Source of the DNA: an uncultured bacterium
GTDB taxonomy: Bacteria; Oederibacteriota; PGYV01; Palsa-1178
Direction: 5' to 3'
Length of the DNA stretch: 64,000 nucleotides
Assembly: GCA_937889595.1 (NCBI GenBank)
Contig: CALAOR010000077.1
Location: 62,001 to 126,000 of the forward strand
Shown here: piece after piece, positions 6,897 through 15,736 of the stretch
Layout of the letters: each line of letters opens with the position of its first letter
Position numbering within the stretch: position 1 is the first letter of the stretch
Program-made: the position numbers and the translations under genes
Notes under the pieces: model-generated
Told to the model about the DNA's origin: nothing
The model's input: the letters and a program-made list of their open reading frames with translations, nothing else
Database searches by the model: none

Positions 6897-8843
6897 TTAC
6901 TCGTAAGCGCTCGCGGATATCCTCAGTGTGACGCGCCTGTTTTGTTTTCTGCCTTCAGGCGTATCGTTGGCGGCGATGGGAACCGTGTCGCCTTTTCCAA
7001 CAGGAGTAAACATCTTTGGGTCCATCTCGAACAACTCCACAAAGAACTTGGCAACGGCTTCAGCCCTCGCCTGGGAGAGCGACGTATTATCAGCGTACTC
7101 GCCCCTGCCGCTTACCGGGACATTATCAGTATGCCCTTCCACTATTATATGCGGCTTGGCCATACTTTTTATCTGGTCGGCATATTTTTGCAGGTCCTTA
7201 TAAACGCTGATTTTCACGTCAGCTTTGCCTATGTCAAAAAGCGTATCAGCGGATAGGGTTATGATAATTTCCTTCGGATACACCTTAAACTGTCTTGTCC
7301 GCGACCTGCCCCAGTTCCCGACCGTGTCCATGGCAAAGAAGGTATAGGTATAAATTGTCTTTGTAGTTGCTGAAGTAGCGCCGGTATCATCAGAACCGTC
7401 CCAGGTTATCTGGTTAGGATCGCCCTTTCCTGACAATGTTTTAAATAACCTGCCGTCCGCTGTCCCTATCAATATCTTCCATGCGCCAATGCCGTGCAAA
7501 TCCTTCGCGTAAGGCATGAAAGTTGAAGGTACTACAAGGGTTGTCAGAGCCCCGGGCCTGACGACCTTGGGGTTGACATCGCCGTCAACAACAGGAGGCG
7601 TGTTGTCAAGGGCCACAACTGCGGCATTTGATTCTGATTTTATGCCGCCTCCGTAATCCACGTACAAAACCGCCCTGTAATCCCCGTCCGGACAAAGCTT
7701 TTTAAAATCATTGTAGCCGTTCCAGTAAATCTTTGACCAGTTGGTAACCGGGATCATGGATCTTACCGGCATGTTTCCGGGTCCGTATATAGTAAGGTAC
7801 GCCTTTCTGATCTTTTCTTTAGCCCTGAGTTTGGGGATAACAAAAGTAAAATCCAAAAACTTGTCGTTATTCGGGGAAAATACAGCCGGGTTCATTCTGA
7901 TTCTCAATTCAGGAGAACCGAACTTGTAAGAAGCGGTAAGCCTGTGCGTCATGCCCAGGTCATCAGTAGTATAAGGTACATAAGCATAATCAATCGCAAA
8001 ACCGCCGATAAGGAGGCCCGCGCCAGCCGTGAACTGGTTTATGGTGCCGCCTTTCCATCCGGCCCTCAAAGACAATACGTCAAACACTGTAACTCCGCCG
8101 CCTAAACCGTAATTGATATCGTTATCGCTGACATATTCCGCGTCAGCTTCCAGATTAAGGAATGAATTAGCATAACCCAGGCCTAGCCTTGCGGTGATAG
8201 GCTGCATAAAACCTTCTGATACAAATTTTGTTTCCAGCCCGACATTTTTAAAAACAATACCAGTGCTGAGCCCGGGCAACAGGCCTATATCATACACGAG
8301 GCCTAAATCCAGCATGGCGGACAATGCTGAACCGGCTGAATTTGAGGGATCTATGGCATAATCCAGTATTTTAAGGTTTGCGCCTATGAATAAGTTATCT
8401 GAAAACTCTGTGGAATAACTGATAATGCCGTTGAAAGCGTAGGGTGAGATGGAACCGATCTTATTATAACCCAAAGGATATGAAGCATCTATGACGGTTT
8501 TATCCATAGCCGGAATACTCATATAGTTCAGCGAAAAAGCCATGTTTCCAAATTCAAAAGGAAGCAAAAGCGCAAAGCTTTCATACCTCATGGCTTGAAA
8601 CCATTCAATGTGGGTAAATGAAATATCTGAAAGCATGGTTTTGCCAAGTCCCGCAGGATTATAAAAAACCGAGTTTACATCATCTCCTGTAGCAACATAC
8701 GCCTCACCTAAGGCGGCTGGTTTGGCCGGTGGAAGTATTTTAAGGAAATTGTTGGCTGTCGTCCCGATCTGAGTTGCGTCCGCAAAAATTAAAACGCATG
8801 AAAATGCGGAAAGCAAGAGGGTCAAAAAAGCTCGTTTTTTCAA
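6897..8843 (-). CDS. PorV/PorQ-like outer-membrane beta-barrel fused to an OmpA peptidoglycan-binding domain
   Basis: A 648-residue surface protein. A signal peptide covers residues 1 to about 23. Residues about 25-310 form a PorV-type barrel, opening with ATQIGTTANNFLKIL and containing AALGEAYVATGDDVNSVFYNPAGLG. About 310-520 carry FlgD/Ig-like beta repeats (NPAVFSPNNDKFLDF; DNTPPVV; ITWDGSDDTGA). About 530-648 are an OmpA domain with VEGHTDNVPVSG and GRKQNRRVTLRI. Together these suggest an outer-membrane protein anchored to peptidoglycan. The start is a TTG at 8843 with AGGGAGA 5 nt upstream. A strong promoter lies upstream. PorV is known as a type IX secretion shuttle component in Bacteroidota, but its homologues in candidate phyla are of unknown role. 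Confidence 0.85.
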   Translation of the reverse strand: MKKRAFLTLLLSAFSCVLIFADATQIGTTANNFLKILPPAKPAALGEAYVATGDDVNSVFYNPAGLGKTMLSDISFTHIEWFQAMRYESFALLLPFEFGNMAFSLNYMSIPAMDKTVIDASYPLGYNKIGSISPYAFNGIISYSTEFSDNLFIGANLKILDYAIDPSNSAGSALSAMLDLGLVYDIGLLPGLSTGIVFKNVGLETKFVSEGFMQPITARLGLGYANSFLNLEADAEYVSDNDINYGLGGGVTVFDVLSLRAGWKGGTINQFTAGAGLLIGGFAIDYAYVPYTTDDLGMTHRLTASYKFGSPELRIRMNPAVFSPNNDKFLDFTFVIPKLRAKEKIRKAYLTIYGPGNMPVRSMIPVTNWSKIYWNGYNDFKKLCPDGDYRAVLYVDYGGGIKSESNAAVVALDNTPPVVDGDVNPKVVRPGALTTLVVPSTFMPYAKDLHGIGAWKILIGTADGRLFKTLSGKGDPNQITWDGSDDTGATSATTKTIYTYTFFAMDTVGNWGRSRTRQFKVYPKEIIITLSADTLFDIGKADVKISVYKDLQKYADQIKSMAKPHIIVEGHTDNVPVSGRGEYADNTSLSQARAEAVAKFFVELFEMDPKMFTPVGKGDTVPIAANDTPEGRKQNRRVTLRISASAYE

Positions 8844-8888
8844 ATTATCTCCCTTTTTCGCTCAGTGAAATAGTCATTTACTGTTATT

Positions 8889-8917
8889 ATTTTGTCAGAT
8901 TAGCTTTTGTTTGTCAA
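8889..8917 (-). promoter_or_regulatory. Sigma-70-type promoter for the PorV-OmpA gene
   Basis: On the minus strand TTGACA (8917-8912) is separated by 17 nt from CAAAAT (8894-8889). The -35 is consensus and the -10 is off by one position. The predicted transcript starts about 40 nt before the TTG start codon. Confidence 0.65.
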
Positions 8918-9055
8918 TAACTTTTTTACAATGGGAAAACCTGTTTCAACCTCTAAATACTGATAACTACAGTTTCTCAATGCAGGACAATCATTTTAAA
9001 ACGGCAGCAAAGAACAAGTGAATATTAAGCGGCAGTATAAAACCCATCTATTAAC

Positions 9056-9090
9056 TTACAATTGTAACATTAATCTCCATGTGTTATTAT
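9056..9090 (+). promoter_or_regulatory. lacI-family gene promoter with overlapping 12-bp palindrome
   Basis: TTGTAA (9062-9067), a 17-nt spacer and TATTAT (9085-9090) form a plausible promoter for the downstream regulator. The perfect palindrome TTACAATTGTAA (9056-9067) covers the -35 element. A regulator bound there would block its own transcription, so autoregulation by the LacI-family protein is a reasonable inference. The site is AT-rich and lacks the central CG of many LacI/PurR operators. Confidence 0.5.
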
Positions 9091-9128
9091 GGTCACAGTA
9101 AAATATGTCATATCAGGGAGCCTGAAAA

Positions 9129-10133
9129 ATGTCAGTAACCATGAAGCAATTAGCGGCCATCGCCGGCGTCACACCGTCTACTATTTCCCTTGTAATGAAA
9201 GACAGTAAAAAAGTCAGCCAAAAAACGAAAGAAAAAATCAGGAAGCTGATGGATGATATGGATTACTACCCTGATCAAAGCGGCCGCAACCTCAAACAGG
9301 GCAAGACCAATACAATCGCGGTTTTATCCTCGTTTTTGCACGGTATCTTTAAAATGGAATTTGTGAACGGAGTTGAATCCGTGATCATAGATACGCCATA
9401 CCGATTAAACCAGTTTTATACAAAACTCGGCGATGAAACAAAAAAATACAAGGAAATCCTGCTCGGAAAACTGGCTGACGCCGTCATAACCATGAGCCTT
9501 AAATCAGACCCCGTATTGCTGCATAAGATGCGCGATGCCAACAAACACATAGTGCTGGTGGAGGATGTTATCGAAGGTTTCCCAGGCGTGAAGTTTGACA
9601 ATTTCCGCGGCGCTTACATAGCGACGGAATACCTGATAAAAAACGGGAGAAAAAAAATAGCTTTTTCAATAGCCGAATTAAAACTGTACGGGGGCCACCA
9701 GAACGTGGATGAGAGGATACGCGGGTATAAAAAAGCGCTAAAGGACCACGGCATGGAGTTTGATAAAAACCTGATGGTGGAGCTTACCAATTATACCATA
9801 GAAAGCGGCCGTCGCATTTTCACAGTATTGAAGGCAAATAAGGTCAATTATGACGCTATTTTCTGCGCTTCCGGCGACTTAACGGCTGCCGGCTACATGA
9901 AAGAAGCCGCGGAAAATAAAGTGAAAGTGCCCGACGACGTGGCAGTAGTGGGCTACGACGATACAATAATCGCGTCGGCCACTTCCCCGGGATTGACTAC
10001 CATAAGACAACCCGCCCACCAGATGGGCCAGGCTGCCTGCAGACTTGCCATATCCCTTATAGAACAAAAAGACGGAGACAACAACCAGATAATCGTTTTC
10101 AACCCGGAATTAATAAAACGGGAATCCGCTTAA
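9129..10133 (+). CDS. LacI/PurR-family transcriptional regulator
   Basis: A 334-residue repressor-type protein. The N-terminal helix-turn-helix and hinge region spans residues 5-60 (MKQLAAIAGVTPSTISLVM, then GRNLKQGKTNTIAVL), followed by a periplasmic-binding-protein-like effector domain with VPDDVAVVGYDDTIIASATSPGLTTIRQP and a QMGQAAC helix. The ligand is presumably a sugar; none can be named. ATG 9129 is supported by GGGAG 8 nt upstream, although Met5 could also serve. It is the only plus-strand gene in the left third, divergent from the PorV gene and convergent with the kelch gene; the two convergent genes share overlapping stop codons. Confidence 0.93.
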   Translation: MSVTMKQLAAIAGVTPSTISLVMKDSKKVSQKTKEKIRKLMDDMDYYPDQSGRNLKQGKTNTIAVLSSFLHGIFKMEFVNGVESVIIDTPYRLNQFYTKLGDETKKYKEILLGKLADAVITMSLKSDPVLLHKMRDANKHIVLVEDVIEGFPGVKFDNFRGAYIATEYLIKNGRKKIAFSIAELKLYGGHQNVDERIRGYKKALKDHGMEFDKNLMVELTNYTIESGRRIFTVLKANKVNYDAIFCASGDLTAAGYMKEAAENKVKVPDDVAVVGYDDTIIASATSPGLTTIRQPAHQMGQAACRLAISLIEQKDGDNNQIIVFNPELIKRESA

Positions 10134-11917
10134 TTTACCACATACAACTTCCCTATATATCTGTGGCCATCCGGGGTTTTAATGACGTAATAATAAATCC
10201 CCGGGGAAGCTTTGGAACCGTACACGTTCCTCCCGTGCCATATCTCATTGATACCGGATGCATTAATATTATACACAAGCTCGCCTGACAATGAGTAAAT
10301 TTGAATGAGAGTGCCGGCAATCAGGTTGCTGAATTTCAAAGTTCCGTTTACCGCTGTATCCGGGTTGAAAGGGTTGGGGTACACTATGGGCATATGTTCA
10401 GGGTAAAAACAAGTTGCCGAACATATAGCGGGGTGCCTTGAAGGCATCGTAAAATAATTGTCGTTATAATCACACCACGCCCTGTTTTCTATGGGGTAAT
10501 TGCCGTTATAGCTTGTCATTTTAGTCCTGATGTAAACATACGCAACAGTTCCTGCCGTGACAAGCGGCAGCATGAAGGAAACATAATTTCCCGTCACTAC
10601 AGGCGCAACTGCGGCTGAGTATCCGCTGTATATCACCTCTACCGGCAGAGTGTCCCAGATTATGAGGTTTGTTGCGTCCTGAAGCGTGTCATTGCGCACG
10701 GTTATTTTAAATGTCACATCAGCCCCTATTTCAGGCTGGTCCCCGGTCGCTGATTTTTCTATCTTAAGGTCGGCTGGCACAGCTGTTGTAGTCTGGGTTA
10801 TAGTCGGCGTACATATGATTGTGCAGGTCACGGTTATTGTAGGAGTGCATGAAGACGTGTCATTCGGCGTCTCTGAGGGTGTAAAAGTCGGAGACATCGG
10901 GCTTACGCCGCAGGAATACCAGACGTCATCGAATGAATTCCCTCCCCATCCGCCAAGTACCCATAACATGTTATTATAAACGAGCCCCTGTGTCTGCCTC
11001 TGATCGAACTGCGCGGCCGGAGTCCTCTGCGTCCAGTTTACACCATCGCTGCTTGCCCAAACGTCATTTAGCCGGTTAATTGAGCTGTCCACTCCGCCTA
11101 CAACGTATATCTCGCCATTATAAACATAACAGGCAAAATCCTGCCTCGGCGTGAAACCCGCGTTAGCCGTCTCCATGGTCCAGGTCACACCGTCATTTGA
11201 CGACCATACGTCATTAACATCGTTAGAGTAACCATTTTGAGTTTGGCCTCCAATTATCCACATCCTGTCCCCTGTGCCGCCGTTAAAAACCACGGCGCCG
11301 ACACAACTCCTCGGCGAAAATGCTGCGCTTGCAGTTGCTTGTGTCCATGCCACACCGTTAGTGGACCACCATACGTCGTTTGTCATGCCGTATGGGGTCG
11401 ATTCATTATGATTACCGCCAATGACCCACATCCTGTTATTATAAGACAGGGCGGCCATGCAATCTCTAATCGGAAAATTAGCGTTGCCTGTGGCAATAAA
11501 CCAATCTGCGCCATTGCTTGAATGCCAAACATCATTTACTGTTATACCGTTGCTATCGCCGCCTATTATCCACATTTCAGCATTATATGTGACATAACCC
11601 GGGTAAGATCTGCCTATAAATGCTGTGTTTAATGTCGCAGCGTACCAGTCAGCGCCGTTTGTCGACCACCAGGAGTCCATGTGATGGGGATAAGCATTTC
11701 CACCGCCTGAAACGATCCACATTTTATTATCAAAAACATATGATGCCTGGGCATGCCTTGCGGGAAAATCCGCGTTTAAAGTCGCGCCGTTCCAGTCAAC
11801 GCCTATTGCCCCTGTACAGGAGGGCGGGGCAGCGCTGCAAATGGAAGATAACAACATAGTTATAAGCATTGAAAGCAGAATAATAAATATATTTGGTTTT
11901 AAAATATTTGCTGTCAA
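10130..11917 (-). CDS. Secreted six-kelch propeller protein with DUF11 and YPNPFNP C-terminal domain
   Basis: A surface or secreted protein. After an N-terminal signal segment come six kelch-type repeats of about 50 residues (pattern: aromatic-rich start, MW(I/V)(I/V)GG, NDVW-S-DG, W), together about residues 40-350. A Thr/Pro-rich linker, a DUF11-type repeat (IEKSATGDQPEIGADVTFKI) and a C-terminal FlgD/Ig-like domain beginning YPNPFNPD and ending GIYYYVIKTPDGHRYIGKLY follow. The TTG at 11917 is chosen because AAGGGTGA lies just upstream; the ATG at 11938 is 7 codons longer but has no ribosome-binding site. YPNPFNP tails are sorting signals in type IX secretion bacteria; whether they are here is unknown. 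Confidence 0.85.
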   Translation of the reverse strand: MTANILKPNIFIILLSMLITMLLSSICSAAPPSCTGAIGVDWNGATLNADFPARHAQASYVFDNKMWIVSGGGNAYPHHMDSWWSTNGADWYAATLNTAFIGRSYPGYVTYNAEMWIIGGDSNGITVNDVWHSSNGADWFIATGNANFPIRDCMAALSYNNRMWVIGGNHNESTPYGMTNDVWWSTNGVAWTQATASAAFSPRSCVGAVVFNGGTGDRMWIIGGQTQNGYSNDVNDVWSSNDGVTWTMETANAGFTPRQDFACYVYNGEIYVVGGVDSSINRLNDVWASSDGVNWTQRTPAAQFDQRQTQGLVYNNMLWVLGGWGGNSFDDVWYSCGVSPMSPTFTPSETPNDTSSCTPTITVTCTIICTPTITQTTTAVPADLKIEKSATGDQPEIGADVTFKITVRNDTLQDATNLIIWDTLPVEVIYSGYSAAVAPVVTGNYVSFMLPLVTAGTVAYVYIRTKMTSYNGNYPIENRAWCDYNDNYFTMPSRHPAICSATCFYPEHMPIVYPNPFNPDTAVNGTLKFSNLIAGTLIQIYSLSGELVYNINASGINEIWHGRNVYGSKASPGIYYYVIKTPDGHRYIGKLYVVN

Positions 11918-11959
11918 ATTTTCACCCTTAGAATGCAAGTTTTCAATGTCATATAGCCA

Positions 11960-11987
11960 ATAATAATATAACCGGTTTGGGCTTCAA
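11960..11987 (-). promoter_or_regulatory. Promoter for the kelch-repeat surface protein
   Basis: Minus strand TTGAAG (11987-11982), a 16-nt spacer and TATTAT (11965-11960). A second, overlapping TATTAT is three bases nearer the -35. It lies just downstream of the terminator at 12010-12044, making a separate transcription unit plausible. Confidence 0.5.
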
Positions 11988-12009
11988 TTTTCAGCCGCTA
12001 AAAATCCCA

Positions 12010-12044
12010 AATAAAAGGCCAGAATTTCTTCCGGCCAATTTTTT
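12010..12044. terminator. Intrinsic terminator downstream of the TolB-like gene
   Basis: GGCC and GGCC arms (12017-12036) extended by GAA/TTC around a TTTC loop, with one mismatch. On the minus strand the hairpin is followed by TTTTATT (12016-12010), ending the 12128-14656 unit. On the plus strand it is followed by TTTTTT (12039-12044), so it could act in both directions. Confidence 0.6.
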
Positions 12045-12127
12045 AGACCGGAACAAAAAAACCGCTTATTCCTGTCTTGTTCTTTTTGATCTTGCTCTTC
12101 TATTATCTACTTTCTGAATATTTTGAC

Positions 12128-14656
12128 TTACTGCAACTGCGCCACCCATAGCCTGTTCGCATCAAGCAATGGCCTCATCCAAAAATCCCGCCATGATATA
12201 TATGCTATTACATGCCCGTCATTTGACCATGTTGGAGACTCACCGTAGAACTCATAAGGCAGTAGATCCCACTTTTCCCCGCCTATCGCGTGCACTATTT
12301 TCACCACGGTAAGTTCGGGCTGAAAATATATGCGGTGGTATGTTTCATCAAATGCCAGCCTCTTGCCCGGGTCATCCCATGACATATGTTTTATTGTTCC
12401 AGTTGCTTCGTACATGCACATAGGCTTGGTTCCGTCATTATTTATCACCCAAAGTTCTTCCAGGTGCGTCTTGGAGTCATACCAGATGGATTGTACTGTT
12501 TTTTTCTTTACGATAAAAGCTATCCGCTGCGAATTCGGGGACCATTCAAGTTCGGATATATCATGTTTTGTCGTATATAAACGGGTCTTGAATTTTCCAT
12601 CCTTATTCAAACGCCACAAAGAGCTGTCATCCTTATAATTAGCGCCGGTGATGACTGAGTCTCCGTCATACGACCACTTCGGCTGTGTAAGGGATTCGCA
12701 GACTTCTTCGAATATCTGCCTGTTCTTTTTACCTTTGGGGGTGATTGTCCATATGCGCCATATGGTTCCCGACTCGGTGTATTCAAGCGTTATCTTTTTC
12801 TTTTGGTCCGTTAACCAGTAAGGAGAAGGCGTAAGTGTGTCTTTCCCCAGCGGCTTCTGGCCGGTCGCGCTCGCGTTCATTATTATGAGTTTACCCTTTT
12901 TCAGGTATATAACCTTTGATTCAGACGCGTTCCAGAGCGGAAAAAGATCCTTGTCCCTTTTGCTTTTTACATTAAGTTCATGCGCGTTCTTGCCACCCAA
13001 ATCCGCGACCTTAAAATACGTGTAACTGTCGGTCTTGCTCACATACAGTAACCTATCGCCCTTTGGCGACCAAAGCGGCATGAGCTTCTGGTCTCCTTTT
13101 GTGACTTTATTTATGGTCTGTTCACGCGTATTGGACGACCATACGTTATAAACGCCCTTCTTATTTGCCGCATCAAAACAGAATCCTTTTCCGTCAGGAG
13201 ACCATGCCGTCTTATGAGTAAGGGGTTTGCAGTCCATATCTATTATTTTATTGATGTCCGCCACCACCACTTTTGGCTTGCCCACAGGCATGTTAAGCTT
13301 ATCCATTTCCGCCCTTTTTTTGGCGATTAATGTGACACGCTGTAGCTGGGTGAGGTCCTCCTCGTTCTCTTTTTCCTTTTTATTCGCTTCCATTTCCAGC
13401 AGCGTTAAAGTAAGCGCTACTCCCCAGATATTTCTAGGGCCGTCCTTGGTATCGCCGCCGGAAAATATCAGGAAATTTCCCTTATTATTAAATATCGGGG
13501 CGTCAAGATACTGCGGAAGTTTTATGTCTTCCGCGGCCCGGGCTTCGTCCGTGCTTTCAATCTTGAACGCTTTTTTCCCGGCAAGGTTTGCTTCGGCTTC
13601 TTTTTTCTTTTCCTTGCTTATCGGGAGTTTGAATGAAAAATCGCTTTCCGCAGCTTCCTGGTTTTTCTTTGGAGGCAGCGTATTGATTCCCAGCGACAAA
13701 GAATTCAATATGTTTACAGAACCTTCTTTTTTCTTATTATCAAAAAGATTATATGCGAATGACCACGAATCACCCGACCATGTAAGGTTAACCGGCTTGG
13801 TCCTGTAGGGCGGCGATATTTCGCCGTACACAGTTACGGCAATCGGCTTGTTAATAAATATGGTTGCCGCATAGGTCAAAATCAGCAGGAATATGATAAC
13901 AATGGACGTTATCACGGTCAGCCTTGCGTTCAACCTTCCGTCATCTTTAAGCGGGTCCTTTGTTATGGACATCATTACCAGGACAAGCGAAGCTAATGCA
14001 AGCACATACGATGCAATTGCGAAGTATAAGTAGAATACAATTCCGGCAAAAAAGGCCAATATAAACGCTATCAACATCTGGATATCGGCCACAACCTTTT
14101 CCTTGTTTTTTCTTATGTACAGTATCGCCTGTATTATCGCGACAATTCCCACGACAACGACCGCAAGCATTAATATGAGCTTATTCAGCGGCAGGTCAAA
14201 TTTCAGTTTCTTGAATATTTCCACTATGTAAGTTATCATCAGCGCCGCAAATACCGAGGCAAGAGCTATCTTGGATACGGTTCCCACGCCTTCTTCTTTG
14301 TCAAATTTTTTGCCTATGTATATGTCAAACAATGCCGCGAGCACAAAAGCCAGCATGCCGGCGGCTGCGGGAACAGGCATGAATTCCTGCCCTTTGAAAC
14401 CCAAAAACAAACCGAATAATCCGGCTGCTATCAGAATGAACTGAAGCATCCTGTTCATTGTCAGCGAATCAATAAAAGTGGCCTTTAAAGCGCCTTTTAC
14501 ATCCTTCGGTTCATCTTCCGCCGGCGCGTCTGTGGATGGTGGCGCATCGGATGGAACCTCCGCCGACGGTGCCGCATTTTTCTTCTCGGCCTCTTTCATG
14601 GGGTTCGGGGTTATATCTTTCGGGGCATCGTTCTTTTCATTTTCATTCTCAGCCAT
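12128..14656 (-). CDS. Membrane protein with N-terminal helices and C-terminal TolB/WD40-like propeller
   Basis: An 842-residue protein I cannot name. Residues 1-60 are a charged, Pro/Ala-rich cytoplasmic tail. About 65-275 hold some seven or eight hydrophobic helices. The rest, about 290-842, is likely extracytoplasmic and contains repeated TolB/WD40-like PD40 units: TAWSPDGKGFCFDA, PLWSPKGDRLLYVS, PKWSYDGDSVI, LEWSPNSQRIAFIV, PTWSNDGHVIAYIS. TolB propellers bind protein partners. The unusual part is the multi-span membrane anchor in place of a signal peptide. It is 50 nt downstream of sppA and ends at a terminator, so the two are probably one unit. Confidence 0.75.
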   Translation of the reverse strand: MAENENEKNDAPKDITPNPMKEAEKKNAAPSAEVPSDAPPSTDAPAEDEPKDVKGALKATFIDSLTMNRMLQFILIAAGLFGLFLGFKGQEFMPVPAAAGMLAFVLAALFDIYIGKKFDKEEGVGTVSKIALASVFAALMITYIVEIFKKLKFDLPLNKLILMLAVVVVGIVAIIQAILYIRKNKEKVVADIQMLIAFILAFFAGIVFYLYFAIASYVLALASLVLVMMSITKDPLKDDGRLNARLTVITSIVIIFLLILTYAATIFINKPIAVTVYGEISPPYRTKPVNLTWSGDSWSFAYNLFDNKKKEGSVNILNSLSLGINTLPPKKNQEAAESDFSFKLPISKEKKKEAEANLAGKKAFKIESTDEARAAEDIKLPQYLDAPIFNNKGNFLIFSGGDTKDGPRNIWGVALTLTLLEMEANKKEKENEEDLTQLQRVTLIAKKRAEMDKLNMPVGKPKVVVADINKIIDMDCKPLTHKTAWSPDGKGFCFDAANKKGVYNVWSSNTREQTINKVTKGDQKLMPLWSPKGDRLLYVSKTDSYTYFKVADLGGKNAHELNVKSKRDKDLFPLWNASESKVIYLKKGKLIIMNASATGQKPLGKDTLTPSPYWLTDQKKKITLEYTESGTIWRIWTITPKGKKNRQIFEEVCESLTQPKWSYDGDSVITGANYKDDSSLWRLNKDGKFKTRLYTTKHDISELEWSPNSQRIAFIVKKKTVQSIWYDSKTHLEELWVINNDGTKPMCMYEATGTIKHMSWDDPGKRLAFDETYHRIYFQPELTVVKIVHAIGGEKWDLLPYEFYGESPTWSNDGHVIAYISWRDFWMRPLLDANRLWVAQLQ

Positions 14657-14706
14657 TATTGCCTCCCGTGCATCGCGTAGTCAAATTTTGTTATTCAACA
14701 ACCTAT

Positions 14707-15624
14707 TTATTTCATCTTATACTGCATTACCATGGAAGAACTGCTTTGCGGGTTTAAGTCCGCTATTTTTGAGTCAAACCACGGCCCGAATCCCTGCTTC
14801 TTTCTTTCTGAAATAACCATTGGCCTGCCGTGTACCCCGATCATCTCTGCGGCGCCTGTTATGGCATCGTCAATATTCCCGAGCTCATCTATAAGTCCGA
14901 GTTCCTTGGCGCGCCTTCCCGTAAATATCCTGCCGTCAGCCACGTTCGCGAGCATATAACTTTTTACAAGCTGCGCGCGTTTCTTTGTGTTTTTTTCCCT
15001 TATGCCGAAAGCCGCTGCAAGCTTGTCCGCACGCACAGATACAACATCGTCCACGAACTGGTTAAGCACGTCCTGTATCATACCGCCCATTAAAAGCTTA
15101 TCTTCTTCATTTACAGGCCGTGAAAACGACCCGGTATCCTTATATTTGCCGCTCTTGATGGTGGTAAAATTAACCCCGACTTTCCCAAGCAATTTTTCGG
15201 CATTCATAAAATTGATTATAACGCCGATAGAGCCCGTGATAGTTCCCGGATTGGCGTATATCTTATCCGCAGCTGAAGATATGTAATAAGCGCCTGAAGC
15301 GGCCACATCCGACATGGAAACAACAACTTTTTTTCCGTCTTTTCTTATTTTTTTCACAAGCTCATAAACTTCCTGGGATGCCGCCACCCCGCCGCCCGGG
15401 CTGTTAACCCGGAGAACAATAACCTTAACAGATGCATTGTCATTAAATTGGTTCAAAAGTTCCATTAAATGCGTAGTGTCGGTTATATCGCCTTCAATGT
15501 TAATAAGCGCGATTTTATTGAGCATCGCGGAACCGCCCCTGCCTTTAGACATACTTACAGCAAGGCCGCCAATAATAAAAATGATAAATATAGATAAAAT
15601 AATAAAGATAACCTGTTTTCGCAA
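14707..15624 (-). CDS. sppA: Signal peptide peptidase SppA, short form
   Basis: Membrane-bound serine protease of the S49 family that degrades cleaved signal peptides. The 305-residue protein has one N-terminal membrane helix (about 5-25), VNSPGGGVAAS at 73-83, the catalytic serine S110 in DVAASGAYYI and the catalytic lysine K162 in SGKYKD, 52 residues later as in the Bacillus short form. GSIGVI follows the nucleophile region as expected. It has its own promoter upstream and the TolB-like membrane protein follows. Confidence 0.94.
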   Translation of the reverse strand: MRKQVIFIILSIFIIFIIGGLAVSMSKGRGGSAMLNKIALINIEGDITDTTHLMELLNQFNDNASVKVIVLRVNSPGGGVAASQEVYELVKKIRKDGKKVVVSMSDVAASGAYYISSAADKIYANPGTITGSIGVIINFMNAEKLLGKVGVNFTTIKSGKYKDTGSFSRPVNEEDKLLMGGMIQDVLNQFVDDVVSVRADKLAAAFGIREKNTKKRAQLVKSYMLANVADGRIFTGRRAKELGLIDELGNIDDAITGAAEMIGVHGRPMVISERKKQGFGPWFDSKIADLNPQSSSSMVMQYKMK

Positions 15625-15680
15625 AATATAACTCCTTATAATAGCCGGGAATTTAACACATGAAATTAAAAATACGCTAT

Positions 15681-15709
15681 ATTTTAATAGTTTTTATGGA
15701 ATTAGTCAA
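15681..15709 (-). promoter_or_regulatory. Sigma-70-type promoter for sppA
   Basis: Minus strand TTGACT (15709-15704), 17-nt spacer, TAAAAT (15686-15681), both one base from consensus. It ends about 55 nt before the sppA start. Confidence 0.65.
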
Positions 15710-15736
15710 GATTTAAAAGCAGGTTTATTGTCTTTT

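Noticed and set aside
13227-13808. 193-codon plus-strand open frame
   Set aside because: Antisense to the TolB-like gene; Ser/Phe/Leu-rich shadow with no motif or ribosome-binding site.
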